Of a stretch of DNA of 9,901 nt, positions 6,154-9,901 are shown piece after piece. The position numbers and the translations under genes were made by a program. Source of the DNA: Burkholderiaceae bacterium (GTDB lineage: Bacteria; Pseudomonadota; Gammaproteobacteria; Burkholderiales; Burkholderiaceae_E); the NCBI GenBank assembly GCA_023258775.1, contig JALQWJ010000042.1, positions 1 to 9,901 on the forward strand. Direction: 5' to 3'. The notes beneath the pieces are model-generated. The model was not told the origin of the DNA. It did no database searches and worked only from the letters and a program-made list of their open reading frames with translations. Each line of letters opens with the position of its first letter. The first letter of the stretch is position 1.

Positions 6154-8829
6154 ATGACAAGCTCCTGGTACCGACGCAATGTTGATGCGATGCCAAGCTG
6201 GCCAATGGTGCCGGGCCAAGCGCGAGCGTTGCTCGAGGATCTTCAGGCTGCAACCGTTGATGCAGCACAACTCGACAAGGCCTTAACAAAACTGCTAAAT
6301 GCCCTCACGGTCAAGGACCTAAGCCTGCTCGAGAGGATGGCACTTGGCTTGCGCTATCTGCGCTGCCTCACCGTGATGAGTCTTATCAAGCGAGACAGCA
6401 CTGGACTGGCAAGTCTGGACGAGGTCACTCAAGGTATGACCGATTTGGCTGAGCTTGCCTGTACGAGTCTTTTGCCGCTTGCGGCCAATGAACTCGCTTT
6501 GCGCTGGGGTAAACCGCTCGATGAGCAAGGCCAGATTCAGGATTTACATGTCCTGGCGATGGGTAAGGCAGGCGGACGCGAACTGAATGTTTCTTCTGAC
6601 CTGGATATTGTTTTTGTATGTCGTGGCCGGGGCGGTACGCAACGCGACGACGGCAGTACCGCAACGCGGGCAAGTGACGAATTCATGCATCAGCTTGCAC
6701 GCGATCTCACCGGATTGCTTACCGAACGTACCGCCGCTGGGTTTATTTTTCGGGTTGACACCCGACTGCGACCCCATGGCGACTCTGGGCCGCTGGTGGT
6801 CAATCTCAACATGCTGGAGCATTATTTTTTTGCAGAAGGACGCGAGTGGGAGCGCTTTGCCTGGTTGAAAGTCAGACCCATTGCGCACTCAGGACTCAGT
6901 AGCCCACTGAAGCGTGAGGATGACATTGAACAGTTAAATTCAATTGTTCGACCCTTTGTTTTTCGCCGCTACCTGGACTTTCAGGCTATCGAGGCACTCA
7001 GACAACTGCATGTACTGATTCGTCAGGAAGTCGCAAAAACCGATGCGCGCAAGCGCGGCTGGGATGTGAAGCTTGGCCGGGGTGGAATTCGCGAAATTGA
7101 GTTCATCGCCCAGCTTTTCCAAATCGTCCGCGGGGGTCGAGACCCAGGTCTGCGTGCGCCACAAACCCTCGCCACCCTTGCAGCCTTAGGCGAGCGCGGT
7201 ATTTTGGAAGTCACCCAAGCCGATCAACTTGCCAGTGCCTATGGCTTTTTGCGGCAACTCGAGCATGCCATTCAATACCGTGAAGACGAGCAGACCCATC
7301 GACTTCCCGATGACGAACTTGTCCAGACCGAGATTGCCCAGCTTTTGCGCCTACCCTTGCCCAAGCTGCTTGAAAACGTGCAAAGCACCCGAGACTATGT
7401 ATCGAGCGTTTTCGACAGTTTGCTTGCTCATGACAAAGAATCCCCGCAAAAGGACCAGGACGCGAACAAGCTGCCCAGCGCAGTGGCCGAGCGGCTGGTA
7501 GCGCTCCAGTCGAGCGGACGCTGGCAGGCCGCACGCGATGACACTCGGGCGCGTATTCACCGTTTAATGGATCGGGCCGGACAAGAGCAAAGCTCAGAGC
7601 AGGCTTTGATCCGCTTTGTTGATTTTCTCGAATCAGTGCTAAGACGTCCCGCCTATTTAGCCTTACTTGATGAATACCCCGCTGCTTTAAAGCCTGTCTT
7701 AAGGTTGCTCGATAAAGCGCGATGGGCTTGCCAGTATTTGCTACGCCATCCGGTCGTGCTTGACGAGTTACTCGACGGACAAATGCTCGAGCCGGTCAAC
7801 TACAAGGCATGGGCTTGCCAACAACGCGATGTGATGCAAACCCTGCAGATTAACGGTCTTGCCGACGACGAACGACGCATGGACCATTTACGCGAGGCCC
7901 ATCACGCCCAGGTCTTTCGCTTGCTTGTGCAAGACCTTGAGGGGCATCTGAGCCTTGAGCGGCTTTCTGATCATTTAAGCGAGCTTGCCGACCAGGTGCT
8001 CGGCCTGGTGATTGAATGCGCCTGGTCGAGCCTGAAGTCGCGTCACAGGGAGACGCCTCAATTCGCAGCGATAGCCTACGGCAAACTTGGCGGCAAAGAA
8101 CTCGGCTACGCCTCCGATCTTGACCTGGTCTTTGTCTATGATGACGACGACGTCCATGCCCCCCATGCTTACGGCCAACTTGCGCTGCGGATTAGCTCGT
8201 GGATGTCGATGCAAACCGCGGCTGGTCAGCTTTTTGATGTTGATGTGCGACTTCGACCCGATGGCATTTCGGGACTTGCCGCAATCAGCCTTCGCGGTTT
8301 GGAAACTTACTTGCGGGAAAAGGCCTGGGTTTGGGAGCACCAGGCGCTCACACGTGCGCGATGGAGTGCTGGCGACGAGAGCCTTGCAGCAGGCTTTGAG
8401 TCGATCCGCCGTGATGTTCTCAAGGCAAGTCGGGATCCAAAAACCCTAGCCGACAAGGTCTGCGACATGCGAACACGTATGCATGCAGGCCACCCGAATC
8501 GCAGCGCTGAATTTGATTTGAAGCATGATGCGGGCGGCATGGTCGATATTGAATTTATGACGCAATACCTTGTGCTTGCATTTAGCCATGCCTACCCGAG
8601 TCTGCTCGATAATGCCGGCAATATTGCACTCTTGCAGCGCGCCGCACACGCTGGCTTGATCGATCCCGGCCTTGCGATCGACTGCGCCAACGCCTATCGG
8701 CGTTACCGGAGCTTGCAGCACGGACTAAGGTTGAATGAGGCGCGCTATGCACGGGTGGCGCCTGAAGCGGTCAGCGCTGAGTCGCAGGCCGTTAAAACAC
8801 TATGGGCCCAGCTTTTTCCCTCAAATTAG
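6154..8829 (+). CDS. glnE: Bifunctional glutamine synthetase adenylyltransferase / adenylyl-removing enzyme GlnE
   Basis: GlnE transfers AMP from ATP to a tyrosine of each glutamine synthetase subunit when nitrogen is plentiful (switching it off) and removes AMP by phosphorolysis when nitrogen is scarce, under control of PII and glutamine. Both nucleotidyltransferase domains are visible. The N-terminal adenylyl-removing domain has MGKAGGRELN (136-145), SSDLDIVF with D149 and D151, VDTRLRPHGDSGPL with D202, and GRGGIREIEF (308-317). The C-terminal adenylyltransferase domain has AYGKLGGKEL (641-650), ASDLDLVF with D655 and D657, VDVRLRP with D697 and GGMVDIEF. Acidic residues of both sites are retained, so both activities are expected. 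At 891 residues it is shorter than the 946 of E. coli; most of the difference is a short N-terminus. An in-frame TGA at 6133 rules out an upstream ATG or GTG extension, and the Shine-Dalgarno is weak; M13 is an alternative. The A in GKAGG replaces the more usual L. It is probably transcribed alone. Confidence 0.95.
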   Translation: MTSSWYRRNVDAMPSWPMVPGQARALLEDLQAATVDAAQLDKALTKLLNALTVKDLSLLERMALGLRYLRCLTVMSLIKRDSTGLASLDEVTQGMTDLAELACTSLLPLAANELALRWGKPLDEQGQIQDLHVLAMGKAGGRELNVSSDLDIVFVCRGRGGTQRDDGSTATRASDEFMHQLARDLTGLLTERTAAGFIFRVDTRLRPHGDSGPLVVNLNMLEHYFFAEGREWERFAWLKVRPIAHSGLSSPLKREDDIEQLNSIVRPFVFRRYLDFQAIEALRQLHVLIRQEVAKTDARKRGWDVKLGRGGIREIEFIAQLFQIVRGGRDPGLRAPQTLATLAALGERGILEVTQADQLASAYGFLRQLEHAIQYREDEQTHRLPDDELVQTEIAQLLRLPLPKLLENVQSTRDYVSSVFDSLLAHDKESPQKDQDANKLPSAVAERLVALQSSGRWQAARDDTRARIHRLMDRAGQEQSSEQALIRFVDFLESVLRRPAYLALLDEYPAALKPVLRLLDKARWACQYLLRHPVVLDELLDGQMLEPVNYKAWACQQRDVMQTLQINGLADDERRMDHLREAHHAQVFRLLVQDLEGHLSLERLSDHLSELADQVLGLVIECAWSSLKSRHRETPQFAAIAYGKLGGKELGYASDLDLVFVYDDDDVHAPHAYGQLALRISSWMSMQTAAGQLFDVDVRLRPDGISGLAAISLRGLETYLREKAWVWEHQALTRARWSAGDESLAAGFESIRRDVLKASRDPKTLADKVCDMRTRMHAGHPNRSAEFDLKHDAGGMVDIEFMTQYLVLAFSHAYPSLLDNAGNIALLQRAAHAGLIDPGLAIDCANAYRRYRSLQHGLRLNEARYARVAPEAVSAESQAVKTLWAQLFPSN

Positions 8830-8834
8830 TCCAA

Positions 8835-8893
8835 GGCCTATCTCAGCCCCCTAGCCGATTTCGGTCGCAAGCAAGCCCCAGTGAGATTAGGCC
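8835..8893. terminator. Possible shared stem-loop between convergent glnE and MFS gene
   Basis: GGCCTATCTCA at 8835-8845 pairs with TGAGATTAGGCC at 8882-8893: 11 base pairs with one bulged T (8887), enclosing 36 nt that contains a small hairpin, CCGATTTCGG. It begins five bases after the glnE stop and its right arm covers the stop codon of the convergent transporter, so it could end or stabilise transcripts from both sides. It lacks a U-tract and the loop is long, so it is not a standard intrinsic terminator. Confidence 0.35.
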
Positions 8894-9901
8894 GTCCTGG
8901 CGACAGATTTCTGCCAGCTAAGCCAAGCTGCGTAGACCAGCACGGTTGCGACCAGAGGAATTGCGATCATATTTAGCACATTCCAACCATTCATAAAGTG
9001 CAATGCGCCCGATGAAGCCGACGAACTCACCATCACACAAAACACAGACATATCCATGAAACCTTGAACCTTGTTTTTTTCAGCAGGTCGATAGGATTGC
9101 GTGAGCAGGGTGGTACCGCCTGTGTACATAAAGTTCCAGCCAACACCAATGAGAGCCATCGACACAAGAAAATGTATCAGTCTCGTGCCCATCAACGCCA
9201 CCACCATCGCAATCAGATTGAGCGCCACCCCAGCAATGAGCATGCGCATCACCCCAAAGCGGCTGATCAAGGACCCCGTAATCAGACCGGGTGCAAACAT
9301 GCCGATAACATGCCATTCAAGCACCAGGGTGGTTGAGGGCCAACTGTGACCGCAGACCTCCATGGCAAGCGGCGTTGCCACCATCAAGAGATTCATGACG
9401 CCGTAGCCAATGGCAGCACTCAAGATTGCCAGTGTTACTGCAGGTTGACGCAAAATTTCTGAAAGCGGTCTTACCTCAACATCGGCAAGCGATGCGGTAG
9501 CTTTGGGCTCCGGAATTCGCAATAAAAAAGAAAGCAATAAAGAAAGAATGGCAAATCCAGCCAAACTCAAGTACGAGCCTGCGAAGGCTTGCTCAAGCGC
9601 CCCACGCGACCAGTTGGCAAGCTCCGGACCTAGCACCCCACCCAAAATTCCACCCGTAAGCACCAACGAAATAGCCTTGGCCTTAAAGCTCGGTTCATGA
9701 ACCTCGGCAAGGTCGGCCGCGGCGAATCGATAGCTTTGTGCAAAAGCGTTATAAAGCCCACAAACAAAGGTACCAAAACAGAGCAACCACAAATTAGCGC
9801 TCGTGACCGCGTACCAGGTAATTACAGCGCCGATCATCGCTGCCAGCGAGCCCATTGCATAACCGGATGCCCTTCCAAAGCGCCGCATAAAAAGCGCTGC
9901 G
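8887..9901 (-). CDS. MFS transporter (5' end outside window)
   Basis: An inner-membrane secondary transporter of the major facilitator superfamily; the substrate cannot be read from the sequence. The reverse frame stays open to the window edge (AALF before the ATG at 9888), and the visible part begins at the cytoplasmic loop between helices 2 and 3, with the motif-A remnant FMRRFGRASGYAMGS. Hence the ATG at 9888 is an internal methionine and roughly two N-terminal helices are missing. Ten helices follow (residues numbered from that Met): about 10-30, 32-55, 72-90, 103-123, a polar central loop 124-148, then 149-175, 190-209, 214-234, 237-263, 275-299 and 301-324. YRFAAAD (53-59) followed by KAISLVLTGGILGGVLGPEL (71-90) is a block I associate with an uncharacterised proteobacterial MFS branch. 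The C-terminus is short (SWQKSVARTA). It converges on glnE with 57 bp between stops and shows no link to the yhdP row. Confidence 0.88.
   Translation of the reverse strand, partial: AALFMRRFGRASGYAMGSLAAMIGAVITWYAVTSANLWLLCFGTFVCGLYNAFAQSYRFAAADLAEVHEPSFKAKAISLVLTGGILGGVLGPELANWSRGALEQAFAGSYLSLAGFAILSLLLSFLLRIPEPKATASLADVEVRPLSEILRQPAVTLAILSAAIGYGVMNLLMVATPLAMEVCGHSWPSTTLVLEWHVIGMFAPGLITGSLISRFGVMRMLIAGVALNLIAMVVALMGTRLIHFLVSMALIGVGWNFMYTGGTTLLTQSYRPAEKNKVQGFMDMSVFCVMVSSSASSGALHFMNGWNVLNMIAIPLVATVLVYAAWLSWQKSVARTA

Noticed and set aside
6544..6888. Reverse-strand open frame of 114 codons opposite glnE
   Set aside because: It overlaps the conserved adenylyl-removing motifs of GlnE on the other strand and has no recognisable domain.
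7975..8449. Open frames of about 120 codons on both strands within glnE
   Set aside because: Both cover the GlnE adenylyltransferase motifs, which explain the sequence; compositions look like out-of-frame shadows.
9886..9888. ATG at 9888 as the true start of the MFS gene
   Set aside because: The frame remains open to the window edge, no ribosome-binding site precedes it, and the protein would begin at the loop between helices 2 and 3 without the first helices.
1..9901. A mobile element, defence system or other novel accessory system
   Set aside because: All long frames belong to recognisable housekeeping-type families, non-coding space is about 193 bp, and no transposase, integrase, direct-repeat array or foreign-looking segment is seen.

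Overview
This window looks like an ordinary, gene-dense chromosomal segment of a Gram-negative proteobacterium. A betaproteobacterium, probably Burkholderiales-like, is the best guess. The evidence is moderate-to-high GC, the protein families present, and the gene order yhdP - nitrilase-family amidase - tldD beside glnE. This is an inference from family recognition; no search was run.

Layout. Positions 1-6097 are read leftward: yhdP (2114-6097, giant AsmA-like inner-membrane protein), then a carbon-nitrogen hydrolase (1212-2102, catalytic E-K-C triad intact), then tldD (1-1142, metalloprotease, C-terminal part cut by the window edge). Diverging from yhdP across 56 bp is glnE (6154-8829), the bifunctional glutamine synthetase adenylyltransferase/adenylyl-removing enzyme. 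Converging on glnE across 57 bp is an MFS transporter (8887 to beyond 9901) whose N-terminus lies outside the window. Only about 193 bp is non-coding, and there is no gene-free stretch over 70 bp. I see no tRNA, rRNA, CRISPR, IS element, phage gene or toxin-antitoxin pair.

How the genes relate. yhdP, the amidase and tldD are closely spaced on one strand and probably form an operon; the amidase ribosome-binding site overlaps the yhdP stop codon. yhdP next to tldD is also the arrangement in Escherichia coli, and a nitrilase-family gene between them is known from pseudomonads, so this is an old conserved neighbourhood. Its members act in envelope lipid traffic (YhdP), metabolite or peptide clean-up (amidase) and peptide proteolysis (TldD with its usual partner TldE/PmbA, which is not in this window). 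GlnE adjusts nitrogen assimilation by modifying glutamine synthetase and has no obvious functional link to the others.

I did not find a previously undescribed system. What merits a second look is small: an inverted repeat and a five-codon mini-ORF in the yhdP leader, an N-terminal extension on the amidase, a short GlnE N-terminus, a cluster of CTAG palindromes inside yhdP, and a possible shared stem-loop between glnE and the transporter.
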